Assembly: GCA_037447655.1 (NCBI GenBank)
Contig: JBBHKE010001362.1
Span: 188,001-252,000 of the forward strand
Direction of reading: 5' to 3'
Origin: Zygnema cylindricum
Taxonomy: Eukaryota > Streptophyta > Zygnematophyceae > Zygnematales > Zygnemataceae
Length of the DNA stretch: 64,000 nucleotides
This document shows, one piece after another, positions 47,396 through 58,420 of this stretch (positions are counted from its first letter, which is position 1; each line of letters opens with the position of its first letter). Under the pieces are notes generated by a model, which searched no databases, was not told the origin of the DNA, and was given only the letters and a program-made list of their open reading frames with translations. Position numbers and translations under genes: made by a program.

Positions 47396-48643
47396 ATTAC
47401 AGAAAGTGCGATGGAAAAACCATCAAAGTACAAAGGGGGTAAAAAAAAAAAAAAAAAACATTTAAAGACTACAAGAGCCAACAATTACTAAAACAAAACA
47501 ACACAAACAAATGAGGAAACCTAAAGCACTGGGCCAACTGGCAAGACTAAACAAAATACCAAAGATGACTAAACAAAAAAGAAAAAACCCACACTACATG
47601 ATGCCCCACAACCCCAACAAGCTAAATTCCACACCCCCGAAGATCGTGGATGTGGACTGGATCTCGAGGAGGAAGGTCTGGGAGGCCCCGGCTATCATCC
47701 GCCACCGTGCTTCGACGGATAAGGGCCGCAGCTTGAGCTCGTTGAAGGGCAACTGATACACGCTGACTGTAAAAAGCAACAAGAAGACTTGGGGGAGGAC
47801 TCATTGGACCCTTGGACTTTAAAGCTTTTTTAGCACAATTGCGGAGAAAATCATCGAAAGACTTGTCCAAAGAACCAAAAATCTCTGTTGCAAATGGAAC
47901 AAATTGGTCCGCTGGGTCTCGGTGAGTGTAATCCCTTTCCTTAGAAGCCGGTGCGTCCCGAGCCGCCACGCATGTATGCACTGCTGCGCGAGAAGAAACG
48001 TGGGTCCTAGTCGGATTAGTAAGGACCACATCACCCAAGGTCCGCCGAGACCCGTGGAGGAAAACCAAGTCTACCCTAGGACTTCGGAGACCACTAGATT
48101 GGGAACGAGGAGGTAAGATATGGGAAACTTCCTGCTTCACAGTGTAGCATGCTTCGACGCCAATCGCAGCAATCGCATCGCGAACCAAATCATGCGCGCC
48201 CAGACCCGTGGAGGAAAACCAAGTCTACCCAAGGACTTCGGAGACCACTAGATTGGGAACGAGGAGGTAAGATACGGGAAACTTCCCGTTTCACAGTGTT
48301 GCCTGCTTCGACTCCCATCGTAGCAATCGCATCCTGAACCAAATCATGCGCGACTGTACGTTCGTCCCCCCCGCGAGCAACAAAGTAAATGGATGTCGTC
48401 AGAGTCAATAGGTTGGTTGCAAACACAGTTGGGGCACCTTAGAAGCGGAGGGTGAGGCAAACCCAAACGAAGGCGGACAGTAGAGGTGAAGGCGAACTGG
48501 TCAGACGTCGGCCGAAGTGTCGGTAAATTGGGTGTGGTTAGTAACCACGCACCAGCCCCCGGCCCAGAACACGAGCGTGAACGAGCACGCGATTCAGTTG
48601 AAGGTAGCGCGTTTAAAAGATCATGGAATTCAGCGACTGCCAA
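47396..48643 (-). pseudogene. Non-LTR retrotransposon C-terminal relic with 3' end
   Basis: On the minus strand, from 48643 downward, frames read GAGAWLLTTPNLPTLRPTSD, FAFTSTVRLRLGLPHPP, a Cys/His cluster (CPNCVCNQPIDSDDIHLLCC), VDLVFLHGSGR, DVVLTNPTRTHV and FVPFATEIFGSLDKSFDDFL. This is the C-terminal region seen after the reverse transcriptase of plant LINE-like elements. The frame breaks at a 154-bp tandem duplication and continues to 47622, followed by a 3' non-coding tail to 47396 that is shared with 38747-38970. No reverse-transcriptase domain lies upstream in the window. Confidence 0.72.
48049..48356 (-). repeat. 154-bp tandem duplication inside the non-LTR relic
   Basis: Two copies, starting 48049 and 48203, each begin GACCCGTGGAGGAAAACC and are about 93% alike. 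The unit is not a multiple of three, so the reading frame shifts at the junction. It encodes the stretch around ILPPRSQSSGLRSP twice. Confidence 0.9.
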
Positions 48644-49864
<1,221 letters not shown>

Positions 49865-49964
49865 TCTCTCCTCAGTCTACTACTCGTCACTCTTCTTTCC
49901 TTTATTCCTCTTCTCTCTTCTTCTACGCTCTTCTTCTTTGAAGGGCAACACCAACTGACTACAC

Positions 49965-51379
49965 TATTAAAAGACATTTCGCGTCGGTTCAGTCTGTACG
50001 CGTCATTACATGCGTCGGTCAAGTCTTTGTCTTATTTTGTATCGGTTCATTTCATGTGTCGGTTCGGCTCTTGCCGCCCTACGTACAAGTCCTTTGGGCA
50101 ATGGTCTCCTTTCTGTAAACTTTGATCGTCCATCTTGACTGATCACTTACAGCTAAGCAACCTTAAGCTGCCTAAACAACACTCTTCACAGAATCCTTCA
50201 AAGTATCTTGACTTCTCAAGTCTCAACTTTTATCAAACAATATACCTTGGACACCTAACCTGTCCCCCTGATAACTATTAAAGACTTCCTGCTTTAAAGA
50301 AATCAGATGTCAGACCTTGAAGTCAGTTTATCTTTACTAACATTCAGATAATTACTTCCCTTCTGACCTTAATAACCTTCTGAATTACTCAGATTATACT
50401 TGATCAGATTTACACTTCAATATTCACATTCAGACTTACACAGAACACAAAGCAAATGAGATTTCTTAATATTGATAAGAATGTAAACATACAATGAAAA
50501 CTAATCTGATAATCTTCTACTTCCTACAATGGTAATTATATACTTTCTAAACTAACACAGTTTTTCCTTGAACATAACGAACTAAGCTACATCGGATTGA
50601 AACATTCAAATTTTGTAATCTAAGAATTTTGAATTTACATACTAAGTTTGAAACCAAAATATTTGAATTTCAAAATTCAGTTGAGTTACACTGAATTTCC
50701 GGGTACTATTTGAAGTTTGAATTTCCCGCAGTATTTTATCGTTTCGATTATCTTTTGCAGTGACGTTGTATCATTTAAAATTTGACGTGGCGTATTTAAA
50801 ACAAAATATCTGATGTGCATAAATATTTGTCGTGTAACCTCTCGAATTTTACGGCGTACCAAAAATAGTGAATCCTATTTTCACCGATATTTGTTGGCGT
50901 CCTTTGTTCCGTGATTTCCGGGGTAACGATTTGTTACAGCGACGAGAAAAGTTCATCGCTACAGATTGAAGTTAAATCAAATATTTTCGTCCTACGTATG
51001 TTCATTGTTTGTATTAGTTCTCTTTTGTACTTTACTTGTTGCTTCGTACTCTTTGTTGTTTGAGTCTACGTCGTTACTTTAGGTCTTAATTACTTTTGTA
51101 CATTGCCGCCCTAAAGTCAATTCGTTACAATCTAGCTTACGCTATAATCTAGTCTACATACATTAGAATGTAGTCACATAGAATCTTGATTAGGGTCCTT
51201 TTTGTTACAGCGCACCAAAGAGCGCTTAGACTCCACAGTAATTAGCACTCTGTATTTTGTATATAAGTGAATTTTCTCACTCAATGAAATCATCCCAAAT
51301 ACAAATCAATTTCTCTCTTTGATGCATTGATCTTTCTCTTGTGTACAATTTCATGGCTTCCGCCAATCCACCTCCAATA
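49965..51379 (+). repeat. 5' LTR of the copia element
   Basis: Matches 55983-56484 in three blocks: 49965-50108, 50984-51220 and 51290-51379. It keeps a TATA-like TGTATATAAG (about 51257-51266) and following CTCACTC, which the 3' LTR lacks. The LTR end extends past the gag start codon: the ATG at 51354 and the next 23 bases are also present in the 3' copy. Confidence 0.85.
50114..50983. mobile_element. 870-bp insertion in the 5' LTR (possible solo LTR)
   Basis: Absent from the 3' LTR, where GGTCTC is followed directly by TTTTCGTCC. Here the target pentamer appears on both sides (CTTTC 50109-50113, TTTTC 50984-50988), so it looks like an insertion with a 5-bp duplication. It starts TGTAAACTTTG but ends AAATCAAATA, so the expected terminal CA is not intact. 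There is no coding content. Confidence 0.5.
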
Positions 51380-54300
51380 GGTTATGGGCCTAGCCATGCC
51401 ACTTCTATTAGTATCCAGAAGTTTGATGGCCAAAACTTATAAGATTGGTCATTTTCAGCCATGCATTTTTTCAAACACGAGAAGATTTGGGACCATTTTA
51501 TAGGAATTTCAAAACCTCTAATCCTCTCCTCTACTGGTACACCAGAAGAAAAAGCTACAAAAGAGTTGGCAATAGCTACATGGAAACAAAAAGATGAGGA
51601 TGCGCACGCTCGCCTAGTGATGTCACTTATTACCGAGCGCACTCGTTTTATTCGTGGCGCCTCCTCTTCCGCCGAAGCTTGGGGTCGTCTTTAGGCAGCT
51701 TATATTCAAACCGGTTGGGCCGCTCGCTGAATTCAAAAACGAGCGTTTTTTAACTCCATGAAAAAGCCGACGGAATCCATGCAAGATTGGATTAGCACAG
51801 TCGAATTGTGGGCCGGAAAATGCACCATGATAGGCGTGCATTTTTCCGACGAGGACCTCTCTTCGACCCTTTTGGGAGGCCTCCCTGAAGCCTTTTCCCC
51901 TTTTATTTCCTCGTTCGACAATCTAGACCAATCCATTCCCTTTCACTCCCTTTGTACAAGACTTTTGCATGAAGAGACAAAACTTCTCTCTTTTTATGCT
52001 CTAAATCTCTCAAATGCAAATGCTTTCATTGCTGAAAATCAAAAAACTAACTCGGGGGGAGTGCAGCGTTTGTTTTGCGCTTATTACAAAACAAAATGAC
52101 ATGCAATTGAAGAATGTCAAAAATTGGCGAGGCGGAAAGCAACCGAGGCATCCAATCCCCCTAAAAATGGAGGGAATGCCAACGTTGCTAATGCCACACC
52201 ACCAGATTTTCCACCCCCCCACTCCCTCCACACCCTTCTTTCCCTCCAAAATATCTTTATCCTCATCTTTTTTCCCCTTTTCCATCCCTCCCACAATCTT
52301 CTAACGTCGCAGCGCACTATGCCTCTTCAAACTCTGTTAACCTCCCTTGGTCGACCGCTTTCTCCCCACATTTTCCCTCTAATTATCCCACTCCAGTAGC
52401 TACCCCTTTTGTACTCCCTCCCTCACCAGAATTCGGATATGGAAATGTTGCCCATCATATCCTAAATTTTGTCACTCTCGGTAATCAATTTCCACGAGGT
52501 TATAATTTTCTATCTCAAACCACTGACGATTGGCTAATAGATAGTGGTGCTAGTCACCACCTATCACCACGATCCGATTGGTTCACTCACCTTTCTCTTT
52601 TATCATCTCCTATGGAGATTCGCTTAGGAGACGACCGCATTCTGTTGGCCACTCATTCTGGCGACGTAAACGTCCTTAATGTGTCTATTCACATTCGCAA
52701 CGTACTCTTTGTTCCTAGTCTAGCTAGGAATCTATTTTCTATCAAAGTCGCCACTTTTGATGGTTTAAAAGTTGAATTTGATAATGATAGAGTAACGTTT
52801 CTTGATAGAAAAGACAATAGTACTTTAGGTTTTGGCGTAGCACGAGATTCTATATACGTCCTACAATCCTATAGTATTCCAAAATTATTTGCTTTAAATG
52901 CTAGCGTCGAAAGTTTTCCACTTTGGCATTTAAGATATGGTCACCTAAATAGCAAAAGTTTGCGTACTTTGCCAAATCTTGTAATTGGACTAAATTCATT
53001 CTCTAACAAATCTTTGGATTTTTGTCACGGTTGCGTGCAAGGAAAAATGTCGCATCACTCATTTCCCACTAGCACTACCGTCATCACTGAACCACTTGCA
53101 CTTGTACATACGCACGTGTGTGGTCCCATACGCACGCGTAGCTACAGTGGATCATTTTATTTTGTCATTTTCATTGACCACGCCACTCGTTTTTCACACG
53201 TGTATCCAATCTGTCATAAATCTGACGCTTTTGCCCGATTTCAAGAATGCCCGATTTCAAGAATTTAAGGCGTTGGCAGAAAATTTTCACAACAAACGAA
53301 TCAAGGTCTTGCGTAGTGACAACGGTGGCGAATTTTTGTCCAACCAATTTTCTGAATTTCTCATGCAACATGGAATCTCGCCTCATTTAACGGCGCCTCG
53401 GACGCCACAACAAAACGGCATTGCAGAAAGGTACAATCGAACATTACATGACATGTCACGCTCCATGCTGTACTTTGCCAATTTGCCTTATGAATTTTGG
53501 GGAGAGGCTGTCGTTTGCGCAAATTACTTACGCAATCTTTGTCCCACTAACGCTTTACCAAAATCTACTCCAATGTAAGCATGGTCCTCTGTCAAACCAG
53601 ATATACGCCACCTTAGAATTTTTGGTTGTGAAGCTTGGTATAAAGACCTCTTCCAATCGGACGCTAAATTCGGCGCCCGCGCATTTCGTGGCATTTTCCT
53701 TGGGTACGCTCCAAATTCCAAAGCGTACCACATCTGGAGTCCTTGTTAGCATCACGTCATCACCACTAGAGAAGTAACTTTCAACGAAACGCCACTTCTC
53801 CAAACCTTGTCTCGTATGCCCTTCCCTTCCCCTCTTCCCCCATTATTTCACTTTCTTTCCCTCACCGTCTATGACCCTTTCCCCCCAAACCTTCCCTTCA
53901 ATCTCTTCAGCCATATGAATTCACCTACCTTACACCTTTCCACCCCTCTCCTCTTCATCCTCCCATATTTTTCCCCTCATCATCTTTAAGTCCCCCTCCT
54001 CCATCTTCTCCTACCCCCCTTGTTTCCCGGCTGCTCCCATCACTCCTGCCCGCCAAGCAGCTGCCCTTCCTCTTCATCGTGTCTCAAATTCTGAAGATAC
54101 CACCTCCTCTCTCCCTCTTTCCCAAGATGATCCTCTTTTTAATAATCTTTCTCCCACAATTTTTTCCCCACTCACCTCTTCTTGGCCTTTTGCTCCTCTT
54201 GAGCCTTCACTTCCCGAGCCTGAGCCTTCCTCTCTTTCTGACCCCTCTCTTTTACCTCGTCGAAACCCCGCATGCTTTACAATTCCCCCTTCTCTGTTTA

Positions 54301-55970
54301 TTACTTCCATTTCCCATGCCTCTCTAGCTTACGCTTACTCGGTTGGGGCCTCTGCCTCTCTTATTTCAGCCCTTCTCTCTCTCAAAGCTGCCCTAAAACA
54401 ACCTGATGCCTCCCTTTAGAAAATCGCCGTTGATGCTGAATTCAATGCCTTACATTCCAACAAAACATGGAATCTTGTTCCCCTTCCCCCTAGAAGAAAG
54501 GCAATCGGTTCGAAATGGGTCTTCCGTGTAAAGCAAAAAGCGGATGGTTACATGGACAAATACAAAGCTCGCTTGGTGGCGAAGGGCTTTTCCCAAATCG
54601 AAGGTATAGATTTCAGTGAAACCTTTGCTCCTGTTACCTGGTTGACAGCTATCCGCACTTTACTTGCTTTAGCTGCTGAACATGATTTCCATGTTCATCA
54701 GATGGATGTTAAAAATGCTTTCTTAAATGGGATCTTGTCCGAGGACATTTACATGCATTAGCCTGAAGGCTATATTTCCCCTAGATCTGAACATCTGGTT
54801 TGCCATCTCATTAAAACAATTTATGGATTAAAGCAACCCCCCCGTGTATGGAACCATACCATAGATGCCATTATGCGGAAAGAAGGATTTACCCTAATTG
54901 ATGCCGATTTTAGCATTTACTCTGTGGCTCTGGCACCTCCTTTATCATTATCGCCATCTTTATCGACAATCTCCTTCTTGTTGGTCCTTCCCTCTCTGAA
55001 ATCTCCACTGTCAAATCTCTCTTTCAGACCCATTTTGACATGACCGATCTAGGTGAGCTCACTTATTATTTAGGCATTCAAGTTTCTCGTAAACGCTCGG
55101 CTCGCACCCTCTCTCTCTCTCTCAAGAGACCTTTATCTCTGATCTTTTGGAACGCTTTGGCATGGCAGAGTGCTCCTCCCTTTCCACTCCTTTAGATGCC
55201 AATGCCCCTCTCCTCCCTTCCACTGACTCTCTTCTCTCCCCCTCCCTCCATGCCACTTACCGCTCGATGGTCGGGGCCCTTATGTACGCCATGCAGGCCA
55301 CCCGCCCTGAAATTGCCATAGCTGTCACTAAACTCAGTCAATTCCTTCAACGCCTTTCTCTTGATCATCTTGCCGCAGCCAAACGTGTCTTGCATTATCT
55401 ACAGGGCACTAAAACTCTTTGTCTCACATATTCTTCCTCTAGCTCTAGTGCTCTTACGGGTTTTGTTGATTCAGATTGGGCACAAGATGAGCTTTCCCGC
55501 CGTTCCACCACTGGCTCGTGCTTCTTTTTGGCCAATTGGCTTATCTCTTGGTCATGCAGAAAGCAACCTACCACGGCATGCTCCAGCACTGAGGCTGAAT
55601 ATATGGCCGCTTGTCACGCCGCCAAGGAAGCTGTTTGGCTTCGGACCCTGCTTTCCAATCTTGGGTTTCCCCTTTCGGCCCCTACTATTTTTAACGATTC
55701 CCAAGGAGCCCTTGCTTTGATCCGCAATCCTGCTCACCACAAGCGGACGAAGCACATCGACATTCAGTATCATTATTCTCGAGAGCGGGTTGAAGATGGC
55801 ACTCTCCAATTTCTTTATGTCAAATCCGTCGACCAGGTGGCCGATTATCTTACCAAGGCTCTTTATCGCCCTCACTTTGAGCAGCATCGCCTCTCCTCTG
55901 GCCTTCGTCTTCCTTCTCCTCCTGGCAAAATTTCCTATTATTTTCATCTCAATCTACTTCCTAGTTTTCG
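51354..55970 (+). pseudogene. copia gag-pol pseudogene
   Basis: The gag-like part (from ATG 51354, MASANPPPIGYGP) has early stops and a damaged zinc knuckle (FCAYYKTK, the second Cys lost). The protease keeps WLIDSGASHH (about 52532). The integrase has the LWHLRYGHLNSKSL zinc region, DFCHGCVQGKM, and the core with SDNGGEF and TPQQNGIAERYNR. RT starts near 54421 (GSKWVFRVKQKADG, KARLVAKGF, QMDVKNAFLNG), and its catalytic box is IAIFIDNLLLVG in place of YVDD. The RNaseH region (55147-55970) is open: FVDSDWAQD, SSTEAEYMA, KHIDIQYHYSRE. Stops and frameshifts break it in at least eight places. Confidence 0.9.
51380..51390 (+). promoter_or_regulatory. Primer-binding site fitting the initiator tRNA-Met anticodon arm
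   Basis: GGTTATGGGCC directly follows the LTR end. It is complementary to the anticodon stem-loop of plant initiator tRNA-Met (GGCCCATAACC), not to its 3' end. This is the half-tRNA priming mode known from Drosophila copia, yeast Ty5 and some plant copia elements. The match is 11 contiguous bases at exactly the expected position. Confidence 0.75.
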
Positions 55971-55973
55971 CTT

Positions 55974-55982
55974 GAGGGGGGG
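55974..55982 (+). promoter_or_regulatory. Polypurine tract of the copia element
   Basis: GAGGGGGGG immediately before the 3' LTR (TGTTAAAAG), the position of the plus-strand primer. Confidence 0.85.
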
Positions 55983-56484
55983 TGTTAAAAGACATTTCGC
56001 GTCGGTTCAGTCTGTATGCGTCATTACATATGTCGGTCCGGTCTTGGTCTTGACTGTACGAATCATTACATGCGTCGGTCAAGTCTTTGTCTTATTTTGT
56101 ACCGATTCATTTCATGTGTCGGTCCGGTCTTGCCGCCCTACGTACAAGTCCTTTGGGCGACGGTCTCTTTTCGTCCTACGTATGTTCATTGTTTGTATTA
56201 ATTCTCTATTATACTTTACTTGTTGCTTCGTACTCTTTGTCGTTTGAGTCTACGTCGTTACTTTTATTTACTTACATTGCCGCTCTAAAGTCAATCCGTT
56301 ACAATCTAGCTTACGTTAGAATCTAGTCTACATACATTAAAATCTAGTCACGTAGAATCTTGATTAGAATCCTTTTTGTTACAACGCACCAAAGAGCGCT
56401 TAAATACAAATCAATTTCTCTCTCCAATGCATTGATCTTTCTCCTGTGTACAATTTCATGGCTTCCGCCAATCCACCTCCAATA
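55983..56484 (+). repeat. 3' LTR of the copia element
   Basis: 502 bp. Relative to the 5' LTR it lacks about 67 bp that contain the TATA-like motif, and it has an extra roughly 46-bp partial duplication near 56040. It ends CCAATA, then TACAC. Confidence 0.85.
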
Positions 56485-56489
56485 TACAC

Positions 56490-57928
56490 GTCATCAGCAT
56501 AGGAGAGTGGGCCTTAACCGGAATTGTCCTTGACGGGAACTTTTCCAACCAATCAAATCAGGTGCTTTCCCAATGAGCCAAAATGGGCAGAAAACTGAAA
56601 AAAAATCGACGATTGGAACATTACTTGTTCATTGAGTGCGAAGTGTCAACTTACCAACCAAGTACACAAGCTCTAATTTGAAATTTACACATTTGAAGGC
56701 TTAGATACACATTCTTAATTATTAATCACAAGATGCACGAGAAATGGCCCGTTAAAAAGAGTCTTGTGATTGCAAGAAATTTACATAAGCGGGCCGCCAA
56801 TTTCTTTCTCGACTATGACCAGTTTTTCTTTCTCGACTATGACCAGTTAATACGAACATACTCGTGTGACACAATACCGTATTCATTCGTCGTACGTTTT
56901 TTGTCTCTTATAGAATAAATTATACTATTTAAGGACGTGGACCATAATCTGCCACGTTTCCGGCACTAAATTAGCATCAATGACACTAATTAATTTTTGA
57001 CACTAATAATTTCTTTAGTCTAATAACGATTCACGGTGTAGTTTTTACTACTAAAACTGCAATAACACTTCTGAAAGAGGGATTCACAGCAAGTTTTCGA
57101 GTCAGGACGGAGGAGAGGGATAGGCACCCCAGAACTGATTAGTTAGGGAAGATGGAGAGCACCACAAAAACTGAGAAGATTCGACTGTTAAAACCCCATT
57201 TCTGCAAATGAATCAAAACTTAAAAACTCATTTGAAAACCATTGAATTTCAGGAATCCACCACGAGGATATGACATTCACACATTTGTACCACATTTTTT
57301 ATAAATCCGGTTTCCTTGCAGAATTGCCAAAATCAAGATTGCAAGTCGAATGAAATTCACAAAGAGCCCCAAAATTTGAATCTTTGAAATTTCATGCCTA
57401 TCCAAATTGTCTCCTTGCTGTCCGATATTTGCACCACATTTCTCATAAATTCTTTTGTACTCGAAATATGAATTTGCGCATGTGCACATCCAGCTCTTAG
57501 TTACAAATGTTGTCAAAATGCGCAAACATCTTTATCACTATTGTACAAAATTGCAACATAGTTTTCAACAATTCTTGTTTTCAGACAAAAACACAGTTTT
57601 ACAAAAGCTTCTTTTTTAAAAACTGAGTCGTGGTCTTTTCACAAAATGAACAAACTTTACAAACCTATCCGAGACGAATTTTACAGTTTCCTCTTTCAAA
57701 CAAAAATTTCTTACAAAAACCCCAAAACACAAAACTAAAATACAAAACATTCTTAGCCTCTAATGTACAAAATTGAAGCATTAATCCTCTATTTTGAGAA
57801 TTGCAGATATCTAACTATTCACTTGAAAATCAAAATTGTCAAAAGGTCTCCCTAACTCCGTTCTCAGTGGCGAGGCTCTTGTAATGGTACAAAGCGAAAT
57901 TTCCCACAGACACTCCGAATCTCTCACT
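56490..57928. other. Intergenic, no gene seen
   Basis: Contains a 23-bp near-perfect tandem duplication (TTTCTTTCTCGACTATGACC, 56798-56846) and one family B-like end (CTAATAACGATTCACGGTG then TA, 57020-57040) with no visible partner. No gene recognised. Confidence 0.55.
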
Positions 57929-58420
57929 CTACTGCGCAAACTTCTGAAATACCACGGAAGCCCACAATAATACAAACCCACAACAATACAGAGAGGGAGG
58001 GAAAGGGAGTGAGGGGGAAGAGGGAGGGGGAGAGGGGAGAGAGGGGCAGAAAGAAATAGGGGAGGGAGAGGAGAGGAGGGGGGAAGAGAGTGAAAGGGAG
58101 AGGAGAAGGAAAGAAGAGGGGACGGAAGGACCGGAGGAGACAGGGGGACAGAGAGGGGAGGCGGTAGAGGGAGGGAGGGAGAGGAGAGGGAGGAGAGGGA
58201 GGGAGAGGAGAGGGTGGAGAGAGGACAGCAAAAAGAGAGAAGAGAGACGGTTTTGAGGAGAGGAGAAAGGGGAGGGGAGAGAGGAGAGAAAGCAAAAGAG
58301 ACAAAGTAACACAAAATTTTAACGGAGAAAAAGTTGACCGAACGCTTCACATCCACTCACCTTGATGAGCTCAGACCAGCCCTTGCCCTCCCCCTCGGGC
58401 GGTGGGAAGATGGCGACTTC
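57929..58420 (-). pseudogene. Cut-off 3' coding end of the bicupin gene
   Basis: Directly after the TAG at 58421-58423 the same minus-strand frame continues EVAIFPPPEGEGKGWSELIK to 58361 and meets a perfect donor (AAG|GTGAGT). After a 417-bp intron with a TTTCAG acceptor, a 15-base exon (57929-57943) reads KFAQ and stops. Family members end in a similar AIFFPPP motif, so this looks like the original C-terminus, now separated from the gene by a nonsense codon unless the stop is read through or is a sequence error. Confidence 0.7.
57985..58300. repeat. Polypurine (GA/GGA-rich) tract in the bicupin terminal intron
   Basis: About 300 bp of almost pure purine on the plus strand (GGAGGGAGAGGAGAG-type units). 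Sense transcripts of the bicupin gene would contain it as a long pyrimidine tract just before the final acceptor. The large Ser/Pro/Leu frames here are composition artefacts. Confidence 0.9.

Larger units (their letters stand above)
49965..56484 (+). mobile_element. Decayed Ty1-copia LTR retrotransposon
   Basis: 6.5-kb element in gag-PR-IN-RT-RNaseH order, which defines Ty1/copia. It is flanked by a perfect 5-bp target duplication TACAC (49960-49964 and 56485-56489). The 5' LTR is 49965-51379 and carries an 870-bp insertion; the 3' LTR is 55983-56484. The LTRs have diverged by many substitutions plus indels, and the coding region has numerous stops and shifts, so the element is old and inactive. 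LTR ends are TATTA (5' copy) or TGTTA (3' copy) at the start and CAATA at the end, not the usual TG...CA pair. Confidence 0.9.

Noticed and set aside
55552-55947. 131-codon minus-strand frame across the copia RNaseH region
   Set aside because: Antisense shadow of the intact RNaseH frame on the plus strand.
57811-58356. 181-codon Ser/Pro/Leu-rich minus-strand frame
   Set aside because: Lies in the polypurine/polypyrimidine tract of the bicupin terminal intron; similar frames in all three phases show a composition artefact.
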